Assembly (NCBI RefSeq): GCF_041435015.1 | Contig: NZ_CP107989.1 | Span: 1,984,001-2,048,000, forward strand | Direction of reading: 5' to 3' | Origin: Streptomyces canus | GTDB taxonomy: Bacteria > Actinomycetota > Actinomycetes > Streptomycetales > Streptomycetaceae | DNA: 64,000 nucleotides | Shown: positions 34,419-42,946 of the stretch, in pieces | Position numbering within the stretch: the stretch's first letter is position 1 | Layout: every line of letters starts with the position of its first letter | The notes under the pieces: generated by a model | What the model was told of the DNA's origin: nothing | Database searches by the model: none | Seen by the model: the letters and a program-made list of their open reading frames with translations, nothing else | Made by a program: the position numbers and the translations under genes

Positions 34419-34670
34419 TCAGTCCAAGTCCGGTGTGGCCGAGTCCCCCGGCCCGCGCTCCCGCGCGCCCTCACGCGTGCGGCCCGCGGCCACCGTCCGG
34501 CGCGGGTTGCGGCGCAGATACTCGCCCTCAAGACGGGCCATGCGCTCGTTGTGGGTACTGAGCGCGTCGTTCGAACCGTAAAGCAGCGTTTCGTGCCGGG
34601 TGCGATGGATCGTCTCCAGCTCTTTCATGAGCTGCTGGTCGTCCAACCTGCTGGGGTCGACTCCGGTCAT
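34419..34670 (-). CDS. Small conserved actinobacterial protein (DUF6158-like)
   Basis: 83-residue hydrophilic protein with the sequence GVDPSRLDDQQLMKELETIHRTRHETLLYGSNDAL, an element I recall in many Streptomyces small proteins (DUF6158). It is helical, with a basic C-terminus. Start ATG 34670 gives the family-typical opening MTGVD; an alternative ATG at 34700 adds ten residues. Neither has a strong ribosome site. Function unknown. Confidence 0.75.
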   Translation of the reverse strand: MTGVDPSRLDDQQLMKELETIHRTRHETLLYGSNDALSTHNERMARLEGEYLRRNPRRTVAAGRTREGARERGPGDSATPDLD

Positions 34671-34778
34671 GGCGGTACCCCGCTCGTCGTGTTCGTTCAT
34701 GCGCTTCGGGTACCCGCCCGGCAAGCAATACCGCAAGCATCACCGCACCGCCCCCGAGCGGCATCCGGGAGGGAACCC

Positions 34779-35882
34779 ATGGATCTCGCCTTTCTGCATC
34801 CACTCTACGAACATCCCGGCCCCTGGGCCTCTGTGTACGTCGACGCCCCCCGCCCCACGGAGGACACACTCCACGAACGGCATCTCGCGGCGGTCGCGGT
34901 CGCCCGCGAGCTGTCCACGCAGGGGGCCGACGAGGAGACCTGCGTGGCCGTGCGGGAGGCGATGGAGGAAATGCGGCACTCGTCCGAGCCGCACGGCCGG
35001 GCCCTGTTCGCGCGGGCCGGCAAGGTCGTCCTGGACCCGGCGCTGACCAGGCCCCCCGAGGACAGCCTGGTCCGCTGGGCCCCGCTGCCGCACACCGCGC
35101 CGCTGCTGGAGCTGGCCGGCGAGGACCCGGTGTGCGTGGTGGCGTACGTCGACCGCAAGGGCGCCGACTTCGAGCTGCGCGGGGCGCTCGGCCGGCAGGG
35201 CGCCGGCTCGGTCACCGGCAAGCAGTGGCCCGTCCACCGGACGGCCAGCTCGGACTGGTCGGAGCGGCACTTCCAGCTGCGGGTGGAGAACACCTGGGAG
35301 CACAACGCGGCCGAGATCGCCGACGCGCTCGCCGTCTGCCAGGAGGAGACCGGCGCCGACCTGCTGATCCTGGTCGGTGACGAGCGGGAGAAGCGGTCCG
35401 TGCACGAGCGGCTGCCGAAGCGGCTGCAGGGCCGGGTCGTCGAGGCCGAGCACGGCGCCGGCAGCCGGCTGCTCGACGAGGACGTGGAACAGGCCCGTGC
35501 CGCGCATGTACGGCAGCGCGCGGAGCGGGAGCTGGAACGGTTCCTCGCGGCCCGCACACCGGGCGACGACGGGCAGCCCGGAGCCGTGGAGGGCGTGCCC
35601 GCGCTGGTCGAGGCGGCGCGCGAGCACCGTATCGACGAACTCCTGATCCGCCCGGACGGGCCGGACGCGCACCGCGAGGTGTGGATCGGGGAGGACCCGG
35701 ACCAGGTGGCGGTCCGCCGCACGGATCTGAAGATCCTCGGCGAACAGAACTCCTGGTCGGCCCGGGCGGACGACGCGCTGATCAGGTCGGCGGTGGCGAC
35801 GGGCGCCCCGGCGCTCTCGGTGACACCGGTGAGCGAGGAGGCCCCGGTGGGCGGTCTGGGCGCCCTGCTGCGCTGGGCCTGA
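34779..35882 (+). CDS. baeRF2/Rv2629-like protein (aeRF1-related, possible ribosome hibernation factor)
   Basis: 367-residue cytosolic protein of the bacterial/archaeal/eukaryotic release-factor-like group. ATG 34779 follows GGGAGGGAA. The N-terminal domain opens LAFLHPLYEHPGPWASVYVD. The middle domain holds HFQLRVENTWEHNAAEIADALA (about 165-185) and LLILVGDEREKRSVHERLP (about 190). The C-terminal domain carries DELLI and the closing ALSVTPV, as in mycobacterial Rv2629. The hydrolytic GGQ/GSQ loop of eRF1 and Vms1 is not present at the corresponding RQGAGS position. Relatives (Balon, Msmeg1130) bind the ribosomal A site in dormant cells; assignment to that function is inference. Confidence 0.82.
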   Translation: MDLAFLHPLYEHPGPWASVYVDAPRPTEDTLHERHLAAVAVARELSTQGADEETCVAVREAMEEMRHSSEPHGRALFARAGKVVLDPALTRPPEDSLVRWAPLPHTAPLLELAGEDPVCVVAYVDRKGADFELRGALGRQGAGSVTGKQWPVHRTASSDWSERHFQLRVENTWEHNAAEIADALAVCQEETGADLLILVGDEREKRSVHERLPKRLQGRVVEAEHGAGSRLLDEDVEQARAAHVRQRAERELERFLAARTPGDDGQPGAVEGVPALVEAAREHRIDELLIRPDGPDAHREVWIGEDPDQVAVRRTDLKILGEQNSWSARADDALIRSAVATGAPALSVTPVSEEAPVGGLGALLRWA

Positions 35883-35892
35883 GGCGCCTCCG

Positions 35893-35925
35893 ACGGGCCC
35901 GGTGACCTGCGGTTACCGGGCCCGT
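35893..35925. terminator. Bidirectional terminator overlapping the ABC-F stop codon
   Basis: A 15-pair stem (35893-35907 with 35911-35925, one G-T wobble, loop TGC) starts ten bases after the baeRF gene and includes the TAA stop (35913-35915) of the leftward ABC-F gene. Confidence 0.8.
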
Positions 35926-37535
35926 TCCACGCGTCGCTCGTCCCACACCGGCTCCGCCGTCTCGCGCACCCGCCCGTCCGAGCCGAAGACCAGGTACCGG
36001 TCGAAGGAGCGCGCGAACCAGCGGTCGTGGGTGACCGCGAGGACCGTGCCCTCGAAGGCCTCCAGGCCCTCCTGGAGGGCCTCCGCGGACTCCAGGTCAA
36101 GGTTGTCCGTGGGCTCGTCCAAAAGGAGCGCGGTGACGCCCTGGAGCTCCAGGAGGAGGATCTGGAAGCGGGCCTGCTGGCCGCCGGAGAGCCGGTCGAA
36201 GCCCTGCTCGGCCTGGCCGGTCAGCTCGTAGCGGCGCAGCCGGGACATCGCGGCGCCCCGGTCCTGGGCGTGCTCCTTCCAGAGGATGTCGAGAAGGGTG
36301 CGGCCGAAGAGCTCGGGGTGGGCATGCGTCTGCGCGAAGTGCCCGGGCACGACCCGCGCCCCGAGCTTCCACTGCCCCGTGTGCGCCACGGTGGAGTCCC
36401 CCGCCAGCAGCCGCAGGAAGTGCGACTTGCCGGAGCCGTTGGAGCCGAGGACGGCGACGCGTTCGCCGTAGAAGACCTCCAGGTCGAAGGGCTTCATCAG
36501 GCCGGTCAGTTCAAGTCCCGTGCAGGTGACGGCCCTTATGCCGGTACGACCGCCCTTGAGCCGCATCGTGATGTCCTGCTCGCGCGGCGGCTCGGGCGGC
36601 GGGCCGGCCTCCTCGAACTTGCGCAGCCGGGTCTGGGCCGCCTGGTAACGAGAAGCCAACTCATGGCTGATGCTGGCCGCCTGACGGAGATTCAGCACCA
36701 GTTTCTTGAGCTGCGCGTGCTTCTCGTCCCAGCGCCGGCGCAACTCCTCGAAACGGGCGAAGCGTTCGCGCCGCGCCTCGTGATACGTGGCGAAACCGCC
36801 GCCGTGCACCCAGGCGTCCGCCCCGGCGGGCGATGGCTCCACCGACACGATCTTCTCGGCGGCCCGGGAGAGCAGCTCCCGGTCGTGGGAGACGAAGAGA
36901 ACCGTCTTGCGGGTCTCCTTCAGCCGCTCCTCGAGCCAGCGCTTGCCGGGCACGTCGAGGTAGTTGTCCGGCTCGTCGAGCAGCAGCACCTGGTCCGTGC
37001 CGCGCAGCAGCGCCTCCAGCACCAGCCGCTTCTGCTCGCCGCCGGACAGGGTCCGCACCTGCCGGAACTGTGCCTTGTCGTACGGCACCCCGAGCGCGGC
37101 CATGGTGCACATGTCCCAGAGCGTCTCGGACTCGTACCCGCGCACCTCGGCCCAGTCGGACAGAGCCTGCGCGTACTTCAGCTGGGCGGCCTCGTCGTCG
37201 ACGGTCATGATCAGGTGCTCGGCCCGGTCGACGGCCTGCGCGGCCTCCCTGATCCGCGGGGGCGCGACCGACACGAGCAGGTCCCGTACGGTCGTCTCGT
37301 CCCGTACGGACCCCACGAACTGGCGCATCACCCCGAGGCCGCCGCTCACGGTGACCGTCCCGCCGTGCGGTTTCAGCTCGCCGGAGATCAGCCGCAACAG
37401 GGTGGTCTTGCCTGCACCGTTGGGCCCCACGAGGGCCACGACGGCCCCTTCTCCCACCCGGAAGGACACGTCGCCGAGCAGCGCCCTCCCGTCGGGGAGG
37501 TAGTACTCGAGGTGCGCGGCTTCCAGATGTCCCAT
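35913..37535 (-). CDS. ABC-F family ATPase (ribosome-associated, no TM domain)
   Basis: 540-residue protein of two ABC cassettes without membrane segments. First cassette: GPNGAGKTT (about residue 39), LSGGEQKR (about 175), LLLDEPDNYLD (about 195). The charged linker follows (about 255-310, FARFEELRRRWDEKHAQLKK). Second cassette: GSNGSGKS (about 365), LSGGQQARF (about 450) and LLLDEPTDNLDLES (about 470). ABC-F proteins act at the ribosomal E site in translation control or antibiotic protection. Start taken as ATG 37535, with ATG 37544 three codons upstream equally possible; no clear ribosome site for either. No macrolide cluster nearby. Confidence 0.92.
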   Translation of the reverse strand: MGHLEAAHLEYYLPDGRALLGDVSFRVGEGAVVALVGPNGAGKTTLLRLISGELKPHGGTVTVSGGLGVMRQFVGSVRDETTVRDLLVSVAPPRIREAAQAVDRAEHLIMTVDDEAAQLKYAQALSDWAEVRGYESETLWDMCTMAALGVPYDKAQFRQVRTLSGGEQKRLVLEALLRGTDQVLLLDEPDNYLDVPGKRWLEERLKETRKTVLFVSHDRELLSRAAEKIVSVEPSPAGADAWVHGGGFATYHEARRERFARFEELRRRWDEKHAQLKKLVLNLRQAASISHELASRYQAAQTRLRKFEEAGPPPEPPREQDITMRLKGGRTGIRAVTCTGLELTGLMKPFDLEVFYGERVAVLGSNGSGKSHFLRLLAGDSTVAHTGQWKLGARVVPGHFAQTHAHPELFGRTLLDILWKEHAQDRGAAMSRLRRYELTGQAEQGFDRLSGGQQARFQILLLELQGVTALLLDEPTDNLDLESAEALQEGLEAFEGTVLAVTHDRWFARSFDRYLVFGSDGRVRETAEPVWDERRVERAR

Positions 37536-37626
37536 GGGGCGCATTGTCGACGCGAGGACGGGACCAGGGCAAACGCATATCTCTCGGCACCGAACAAGCA
37601 CCCCGAGTGCGGGCACCCGCAACGGC

Positions 37627-39108
37627 ATGAATCCCGACGTCGACCTCACCCTGCTGAAGGACGGCCGCCATCGCCTCCTGACCCTCGACTCCCGCCTCTT
37701 CGGGTTCGCGGCCGTCCGGAACTGGCCCGCGGCCGAGCCGATCCTCCCCCGGCTGAGCAGAAGCGCGAACCACGGCGTGCTCTGGTTCGCCGCCGCCGCC
37801 GTGATGGCCGCGAGCCGCACCCCGCGCTCCCGCCGTGCGGCGGCCCGGGGCCTCGCCTCCCTGACCCTCGCGTCCCTGACCATCAACACCCTCGGAAAGC
37901 GCTCGGTCCGCCGCACCCGCCCCCGCCTGGACCCGGTCCCGCGGGTCCGGCAGCTGAAGCGGCAGCCGATCACGACCTCGTTCCCCTCCGGCCACTCCGC
38001 GTCGGCCGCGGCCTTCGCGACCGGCGTCGCGCTGGAGTCCCCGGCCTGGGGCGCCGCCGTGGCCCCGGTCGCCTGGTCGGTCGCGCTCTCCCGGGTCTAC
38101 ACGGGTCTGCACTTCCCGAGCGACGTCCTGGCCGGTGCGGCGCTGGGCGCGGGCGCCGCGTTCGCCGTACGGGGCCTGGTGCCGACGCGCGCCCAGATCG
38201 TGCCACCGGCCCGGCCCCGCGCGGCGGTTCCCGCGCTGCCGGACGGCGAGGGTCTGGTGATGGTGGCGAACACCGCCTCGGGCACCGCCGACCGGGTGCG
38301 CGCCCTGCACGACGGACTGCCGCTGGCCGAGATCGTCGCGTGCGAACCGGCCCAGGTGCGGGCCGAGTTGGAGAAGGCGGCGGCCCGCGCCACGGTGCTC
38401 GGCGTGTGCGGCGGCGACGGCACGGTCAACGCGGCAGCCGAGATCGCCCTGCGCCACGGCGTGCCGCTCGCGGTGCTGCCCGGCGGCACCCTGAACCACT
38501 TCGCCTACGACCTCGGCGTGGAGGGAGCGCGGGACCTGACCCGGGCCGTCCGGCAGGGCGAGGCCGTGCGCGTGGACGCGGGACGGTTCAGCAGCGACGG
38601 CCGGGAGGGTGTCTTCGTCAACGCGTGCAGCCTGGGTGTGTATCCGGAGCTGGTGCGCGAGCGGGAGCGCTGGTCGCGCCGGATCGGCGGCTGGCCTGCC
38701 GGGGTGCTCGGGGCACTGCGGGTGCTGCGGGCCGACCGGCATCCGCTGGAGGCCGAGTTCGGTGGCCGGGCCAGGCCGTTGTGGCTGCTGTTCGTCGGCA
38801 ACGGCACCTACCACCGGATGGGGCTCGCCCCCGGCCGCCGCACCGACCTCGCCGACGGCCGGTTCGACGTGCGGGTCGTGCACGGCGGACGCCGGCCCGC
38901 GCTGCGTCTTCTCGCCGCCGCGGTCGCGGGTCCCCTTACCCGCTCCCCAGCCCACGCGGCGGTCCAGGTGGGGCGGCTGCATCTGTCGGGCGTCGCGCCG
39001 GGCACGCTCCTCGCCTACGACGGTGAGGTGACCGACGTGGAGGGCGAGGTGACGCTGGAGAAGCTGCCCGAGGCGCTCACCGTGTACCGCCCGCTTCCCG
39101 GGAACTGA
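37627..39108 (+). CDS. PAP2 phosphatase-diacylglycerol kinase fusion protein
   Basis: 493-residue bifunctional lipid enzyme. Residues 1-200 are a PAP2 acid phosphatase with K-x6-RP (KRSVRRTRP), PSGHSASAAAF and SRVYTGLHFPSDV motifs among membrane helices. Residues 210-490 are a DAGK/LCB5-type kinase domain with VCGGDGTVNAAA, LPGGTLNHFAYDLG and a late AYDGE. It probably dephosphorylates phosphatidate or a polyprenyl pyrophosphate and phosphorylates a lipid alcohol. The same fusion recurs in Streptomyces. ATG at 37627 lacks a strong ribosome site. It is divergent from the ABC-F gene. Confidence 0.9.
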   Translation: MNPDVDLTLLKDGRHRLLTLDSRLFGFAAVRNWPAAEPILPRLSRSANHGVLWFAAAAVMAASRTPRSRRAAARGLASLTLASLTINTLGKRSVRRTRPRLDPVPRVRQLKRQPITTSFPSGHSASAAAFATGVALESPAWGAAVAPVAWSVALSRVYTGLHFPSDVLAGAALGAGAAFAVRGLVPTRAQIVPPARPRAAVPALPDGEGLVMVANTASGTADRVRALHDGLPLAEIVACEPAQVRAELEKAAARATVLGVCGGDGTVNAAAEIALRHGVPLAVLPGGTLNHFAYDLGVEGARDLTRAVRQGEAVRVDAGRFSSDGREGVFVNACSLGVYPELVRERERWSRRIGGWPAGVLGALRVLRADRHPLEAEFGGRARPLWLLFVGNGTYHRMGLAPGRRTDLADGRFDVRVVHGGRRPALRLLAAAVAGPLTRSPAHAAVQVGRLHLSGVAPGTLLAYDGEVTDVEGEVTLEKLPEALTVYRPLPGN

Positions 39109-39208
39109 TCATCCATCAGTCCACATGGCAATACGCAGGTCTCATCATTCGACATGCGAGCGTACGGTTCCGAGTACCGACGCAGTTGTCGAGAAGGGGA
39201 GATCAGCC

Positions 39209-40030
39209 ATGTCGAAACCGCGGGAGACCGCCGTCTACACGCACGGCCACCACGAGTCCGTGCTGCGCTCGCACACCTGGCGCACCGCCGCCAACTCGGC
39301 CGCCTACCTGCTCGGTTCACTGAAGCCCCACATGAAGATCCTGGACATCGGCTGCGGGCCCGGCACGATCACCGCAGACCTGGCGGCCCTGGTCCCGGAC
39401 GGGCATGTCACGGGCGTCGACCACGCGCCCGGCATCCTGGACCAAGCCCGCGCCACGGCCGCCGAGCGGCAGCTGACGAACGTCGACTTCGCGGTCGCGG
39501 ACGTGCACGCCCTGGACTTCGAGGACGACACCTTCTGCGTGGTCCACGCCCACCAGGTGCTGCAGCACGTCGGGGACCCGGTGCGGGCGCTGCGCGAGAT
39601 GAAGCGGGTCACCAGGCCGGGCGGATTCATCGCGGTACGCGACTCGGACTACGCGGCCATGACCTGGTACCCGGCGTCCGAGGGGCTGGACGACTGGCTG
39701 GACCTGTACCGCCGGGTGGCCCGGGCCAACGGCGGCGAGCCGGACGCCGGGCGGCGCCTGAAGTCCTGGGCGCTGCGGGCGGGCCTGACCGACATCACGG
39801 CGAGCTCCGGCACCTGGACCTACTCCACCGCCGAGGAGCGGGAGTGGTGGAGCGGGCTGTGGGCGGACCGCACGGTGGCCTCGGCCTACGCGCAGCGGGC
39901 CACCGAGGGCGGCCACGCCACCGCGGAGCGGCTGCGGGCCGTCTCGGACGCCTGGCGGGACTGGGGCAAGAAGGACGACGGGTGGTTCTGTGTGCTCCAC
40001 GGAGAGATTCTGTGCCGAAAGGAAGTCTGA
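39209..40030 (+). CDS. SAM-dependent methyltransferase (UbiE-like)
   Basis: 273-residue class I methyltransferase. ATG 39209 follows GGGGAG; the frame is open further upstream without a ribosome site. Motif I ILDIGCGPGTITADLA (about residue 45), acidic GVDHAPGILDQA, and motif III VHAHQVLQHVGDPVRALREM with RPGGFIAV. The tail KKDDGWFCVLHGEILCRKEV is common in actinobacterial homologues. Substrate unknown. It is followed 42 bases on by a tiny hydrophobic protein gene. Confidence 0.9.
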   Translation: MSKPRETAVYTHGHHESVLRSHTWRTAANSAAYLLGSLKPHMKILDIGCGPGTITADLAALVPDGHVTGVDHAPGILDQARATAAERQLTNVDFAVADVHALDFEDDTFCVVHAHQVLQHVGDPVRALREMKRVTRPGGFIAVRDSDYAAMTWYPASEGLDDWLDLYRRVARANGGEPDAGRRLKSWALRAGLTDITASSGTWTYSTAEEREWWSGLWADRTVASAYAQRATEGGHATAERLRAVSDAWRDWGKKDDGWFCVLHGEILCRKEV

Positions 40031-40072
40031 AACGCAGATTCCGGGAAACTCAGAATGCAGGAGGTTCACATT

Positions 40073-40243
40073 ATGATTGCCATCCTGCTCGTGCTGCTTC
40101 TGGTGCTGATTCTTTTCGGCGCCGGTTTCGCACTGAAGATTCTCTGGTGGATCGCATTGGCCGTGCTCGTGCTGTGGTTGCTGGGGTTCCTGATGCGCGG
40201 GACGACATCGGCCGGAAACAGGGGTCGTTGGTACAGGTGGTGA
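40073..40243 (+). CDS. Small hydrophobic membrane protein
   Basis: 56-residue protein made of two adjoining hydrophobic helices (IAILLVLLLVLILFGAGFAL and ILWWIALAVLVLWLLGFL) and a short basic tail RGRWYRW. ATG 40073 follows AGGAGG at good distance. Equivalent short hydrophobic proteins sit next to the gas-vesicle operon in other Streptomyces as I recall. Function unknown; it converges with gvpK across a shared hairpin. Confidence 0.8.
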   Translation: MIAILLVLLLVLILFGAGFALKILWWIALAVLVLWLLGFLMRGTTSAGNRGRWYRW

Positions 40244-40247
40244 CATT

Positions 40248-40267
40248 CCCGGGAATTCATTCCCGGG
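40248..40267. terminator. Bidirectional hairpin at the end of the gvp operon
   Basis: CCCGGGAAT (40248-40256), loop TC, ATTCCCGGG (40259-40267): perfect nine-base stem covering the gvpK stop codon and lying five bases after the stop of the convergent hydrophobic protein gene. Confidence 0.7.
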
Positions 40268-40541
40268 GAAGCAACGGTCCCAGCGGCCCGAGGTCCAGGT
40301 TCAGGTCCTCGGGCCGCAGTCCGTACCGCTCGCGCAGTTCGGTCATGCGGTCGTCGAGGAGCATCAGAGTGAGCCCGATCCGCTCCTCCTGCTCCTCGTT
40401 CAGGTCGCCCTCGTCGAACCGGCGCAGCGCCTGGCGCTCCATGAGCTGCCGCAGCAACTCCACGACGGTCAGCACGAGCTTGACCAGGTCGCGCTCGACC
40501 GTGTCGGGCTCCAGATCCAGCCGGTTGCGTCGAGCCGTCAC
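40257..40541 (-). CDS. gvpK: Gas vesicle protein GvpK
   Basis: 94-residue cytosolic accessory protein needed for gas-vesicle assembly. It has the family core LDLEPDTVERDLVKLVLTVVELLRQLMERQALRR and the ...LTLMLLDDRMTELRERYGL helix. GTG start overlaps the gvpS stop (GTGA). It is the last of ten genes in the order O-A-F-G-Y-Z-J-L-S-K, which is the order known in S. coelicolor. Confidence 0.93.
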   Translation of the reverse strand: MTARRNRLDLEPDTVERDLVKLVLTVVELLRQLMERQALRRFDEGDLNEEQEERIGLTLMLLDDRMTELRERYGLRPEDLNLDLGPLGPLLPRE

Positions 40542-40726
40542 GACAACTCCTCAAACGGTGAGGGAACTTGCGCGTTGACCGAGCTGATCAGCGCGTTCAG
40601 GTCGATGCGCACGAGGTCGACGTCCGCGATGCGCAGGGTGATGTCCCCCGTGATGACGACCCCGCCGGCCAGCAGCCGGTCGAGAAGGTCCACGAGGGCC
40701 ACCTCGCGGCGTTCGATGACGGTCAC
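40538..40726 (-). CDS. gvpS: Gas vesicle protein GvpS (GvpA-family)
   Basis: 62-residue minor GvpA-like protein: VALVDLLDRLLAGGVVITGDITLRIADVDLVRIDLNALISSV is the hydrophobic structural fold of the family. GTG 40726 overlaps the gvpL stop (GTGA); the longer frame upstream is the gvpL shadow. It is the smallest GvpA relative in the operon and may cap or nucleate the vesicle shell. Confidence 0.92.
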   Translation of the reverse strand: MTVIERREVALVDLLDRLLAGGVVITGDITLRIADVDLVRIDLNALISSVNAQVPSPFEELS

Positions 40727-41493
40727 GGCTGTTGTTCCTCCCCCGCGAAGGAATAGGCCGCCCAGGGGCCGGTGAGTTCCACCCGCATTCCCGGGACGTC
40801 GTCCTTCGTCCGGTCCACCATTTCCACGAATTCCTCGGACTCGCCGCGCGGCACAAGATAGGCGGCGTTCAGAATGTTCTGTCCTGAGGCTCCGGAAAGC
40901 GTGGGGTTCTGCGGGGCGTGCAGCCGCGCGTCCTCGGCGTATCCGGAAAGCGTTTCGTGCAGCCGGGTCGCGAAGGCCTCCGCCTGCTGCCACATGTCCT
41001 CGTGCGAACGCACCCGCTCGCGTCGCTGCCGCAGATAGTCCCGGCCCGAGACCGGCTTCGCCGGCGTCTCCGTGGGCTCCTCACGGGCCGGGGCCGCCTG
41101 CTCGGCGTACACCTTGACGCCCCACTCCACCCGGCCCTGAAGCCGGTCGAGGATGCGTCGGAAGCCTTCCTCGCGTTCTTCGATCATCACCCGGACGCCG
41201 CTGTCGTCACGGAAGACGGTGCCGAGCCGGAGCGGCAGCGGAGTGGTGACGACGGTGAGCGCGTCGATCACGCTCTGGTGGGCACGCACGGTCGTGCTGA
41301 GCCACTCCAGGTCCTCCAGATGCCTGTGGAGCGGTTCTTCGGCGAAGTCCCGCTCCGGCACATGACTGACGACGGCCACCAGGCCGTGGTGGTTCAGCAG
41401 TCTGGGCGGATCACCGGCCACCCCGCTCAGCTGGGCCTGCAACGGGGTGCCGAAGGGGCGGCAGACGGCGTACACGTAGCGCAGTCCGGTCAC
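40723..41493 (-). CDS. gvpL: Gas vesicle protein GvpL (GvpL/GvpF family)
   Basis: 256-residue GvpL/F-type assembly protein. Opening LRYVYAVCRPFGTPLQA, middle motif TTPLPLRLGTVFRDDSGV (about residue 90) and late LNAAYLVPRGESEEFVEMVD match the two-domain GvpF fold, which helps deliver GvpA. GTG start overlaps the gvpJ stop (GTGA). It is the second F/L member here, with GvpF at 43933. Confidence 0.93.
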   Translation of the reverse strand: MTGLRYVYAVCRPFGTPLQAQLSGVAGDPPRLLNHHGLVAVVSHVPERDFAEEPLHRHLEDLEWLSTTVRAHQSVIDALTVVTTPLPLRLGTVFRDDSGVRVMIEEREEGFRRILDRLQGRVEWGVKVYAEQAAPAREEPTETPAKPVSGRDYLRQRRERVRSHEDMWQQAEAFATRLHETLSGYAEDARLHAPQNPTLSGASGQNILNAAYLVPRGESEEFVEMVDRTKDDVPGMRVELTGPWAAYSFAGEEQQP

Positions 41494-41825
41494 GAACTCT
41501 CCTCCTCGGCACGGCGGGGCTCCAGCTCTTCGAGACGTGCGAGTCGCTCGCGCAACTCGGTGTTCTCCCGGGCGAGTTCGTTACGACGGGCGCGGGAGGA
41601 CAACGCCGGGTCGTCCTCCCACCAGTCGATCCCCATCTCCTTGGCCTTGTCGACCGAGGCGACGATGAGCCGCAGTTTGATGGTGAGCAGCTCGATGTCG
41701 AGCAGGTTGATGCGGATGTCGCCCGCGATGACGATGCCTTTGTCCAGCACACGCTCCAGGATGTCGGCCAGGTTGGCGCCGCTCCCCTGGCCGTAGGGAT
41801 CCGGGAGCCGGCTGGGCATGCTCAT
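41490..41825 (-). CDS. gvpJ: Gas vesicle protein GvpJ (GvpA-family)
   Basis: 111-residue structural protein. The core NLADILERVLDKGIVIAGDIRINLLDIELLTIKLRLIVASVDKAKEMGIDWW is plainly GvpA-like. A polar coiled-coil-like tail follows (ELARENTELRERLARLEELE). The ATG at 41825 overlaps the gvpZ stop (ATGA). GvpJ-type proteins are minor shell components thought to form the conical ends. Confidence 0.93.
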   Translation of the reverse strand: MSMPSRLPDPYGQGSGANLADILERVLDKGIVIAGDIRINLLDIELLTIKLRLIVASVDKAKEMGIDWWEDDPALSSRARRNELARENTELRERLARLEELEPRRAEEESS

Positions 41826-42946
41826 CGTCGGCTCCCGCCCTCGGCGTACTCGTAGTCCTCTTCCTCTTCTTCCTCGGGCACGTCTTCCTCGTCCGCGGGT
41901 GCCTCGTCCTCGGCCTCCTCCGCCTCGGGCTCCTCCTCGGCCTCCTCGTCGTACTCCTCGTACTCGTCCTCGGGCTCGCCCTCGCCCCCGTCCTCGGTCT
42001 CGTCCTCGGCGTACGGGCCTTCCTGCTCTTCCTCTTCTTCCTCGGTGCCCTCGGCCTCTTCCTCTTCCGCCACCGCGTCCTCGTGGCTCTTGACGACCTC
42101 GCCGTCCTCGATCTCCCCGCGCCAGCCGTCCTCCGCCTCTCCCTTGAGGGTGATGAAGCGGGCGAAGTGCTTGAGGTCCAGCCGGGTCCGGCGGCCCTGG
42201 GCGCGCCAGATGTTGCCGGTCTTCTCGAACAGGCCCTGCGGGTAGTACTCGATCACCAGCAGGACACGGGTGAGGTTGTCGGCGAGCTTGTGGAAGGAGA
42301 CGACGCCCTTGGTCGTGCCCTTGGCGCCCTCCGACGTCCACCGGATCCGCTCGTCGGGGACCTGGTCGGTGGTGGTTGCCTTCCAGCCGCGACTGGACCA
42401 GAAGATCTTCGCCTGCCAGTCGCTGTGGGTGTCGTCGGCGCGGTTCGCGCTCTTGACGCCCTTCGCGAAGGTGGAGAAGTCCTGGTACTGGGTCCACTGG
42501 TCGTAGGCGGTGCGCAGCGGCACGCCGACGTCGATGAACTCGATGATCACCGTGGGCTTCTGGCCCGCGCCGCCCTTGCCCTTGCCTTTGCCCTTGCCGC
42601 CGCCGAGGTTCTTCAGCGCGCCGACCACGTTGTCCTTCGCGCGGGTGGCGCCGACCTCCAGCGCGGAGCGCACTGGTCCCTTGCCCTCGGCGAGCTTGCG
42701 GCCGCCGTCGAGGGCGAGCTTGGCAAAGCCGGGGCTGTTGCCCTCGGCGATGTCGTTCAGCTTGCCGGTGGTCTCGCCCAGCTTGCGGCCGACGCCGACC
42801 AGCATGCGCTGGGCCTGCGCGGAGACGTACTCCTGCAGCTCGGCCTTGAGCCGGTCGGCGGCCTCGCTGTGGGCCACGTCGGTGAGCGGGTTGTTCTTCG
42901 CCTTGTCAGTCGCCTTGCCGGCGGATCCGAGCGTTTCGGTCATCAC
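41822..42946 (-). CDS. gvpZ: GvpZ: SRPBCC-domain protein with long acidic tail
   Basis: 374-residue protein encoded in the gas-vesicle operon. Residues 1-115 are helical with a Gly/Lys-rich run (GGGKGKGKGKGG). Residues 130-270 form an SRPBCC/polyketide-cyclase-like fold (VPLRTAYDQWTQYQDFSTFAKGV, RVLLVIEYYPQG, ARFITLKGE). The last 100 residues are almost only Glu/Asp with Gly, Pro and Tyr. GTG start overlaps gvpY (GTGA). It is present in Streptomyces gvp clusters but not in the cyanobacterial or haloarchaeal set; role unknown. Named from the S. coelicolor operon order. Confidence 0.85.
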   Translation of the reverse strand: MMTETLGSAGKATDKAKNNPLTDVAHSEAADRLKAELQEYVSAQAQRMLVGVGRKLGETTGKLNDIAEGNSPGFAKLALDGGRKLAEGKGPVRSALEVGATRAKDNVVGALKNLGGGKGKGKGKGGAGQKPTVIIEFIDVGVPLRTAYDQWTQYQDFSTFAKGVKSANRADDTHSDWQAKIFWSSRGWKATTTDQVPDERIRWTSEGAKGTTKGVVSFHKLADNLTRVLLVIEYYPQGLFEKTGNIWRAQGRRTRLDLKHFARFITLKGEAEDGWRGEIEDGEVVKSHEDAVAEEEEAEGTEEEEEEQEGPYAEDETEDGGEGEPEDEYEEYDEEAEEEPEAEEAEDEAPADEEDVPEEEEEEDYEYAEGGSRR

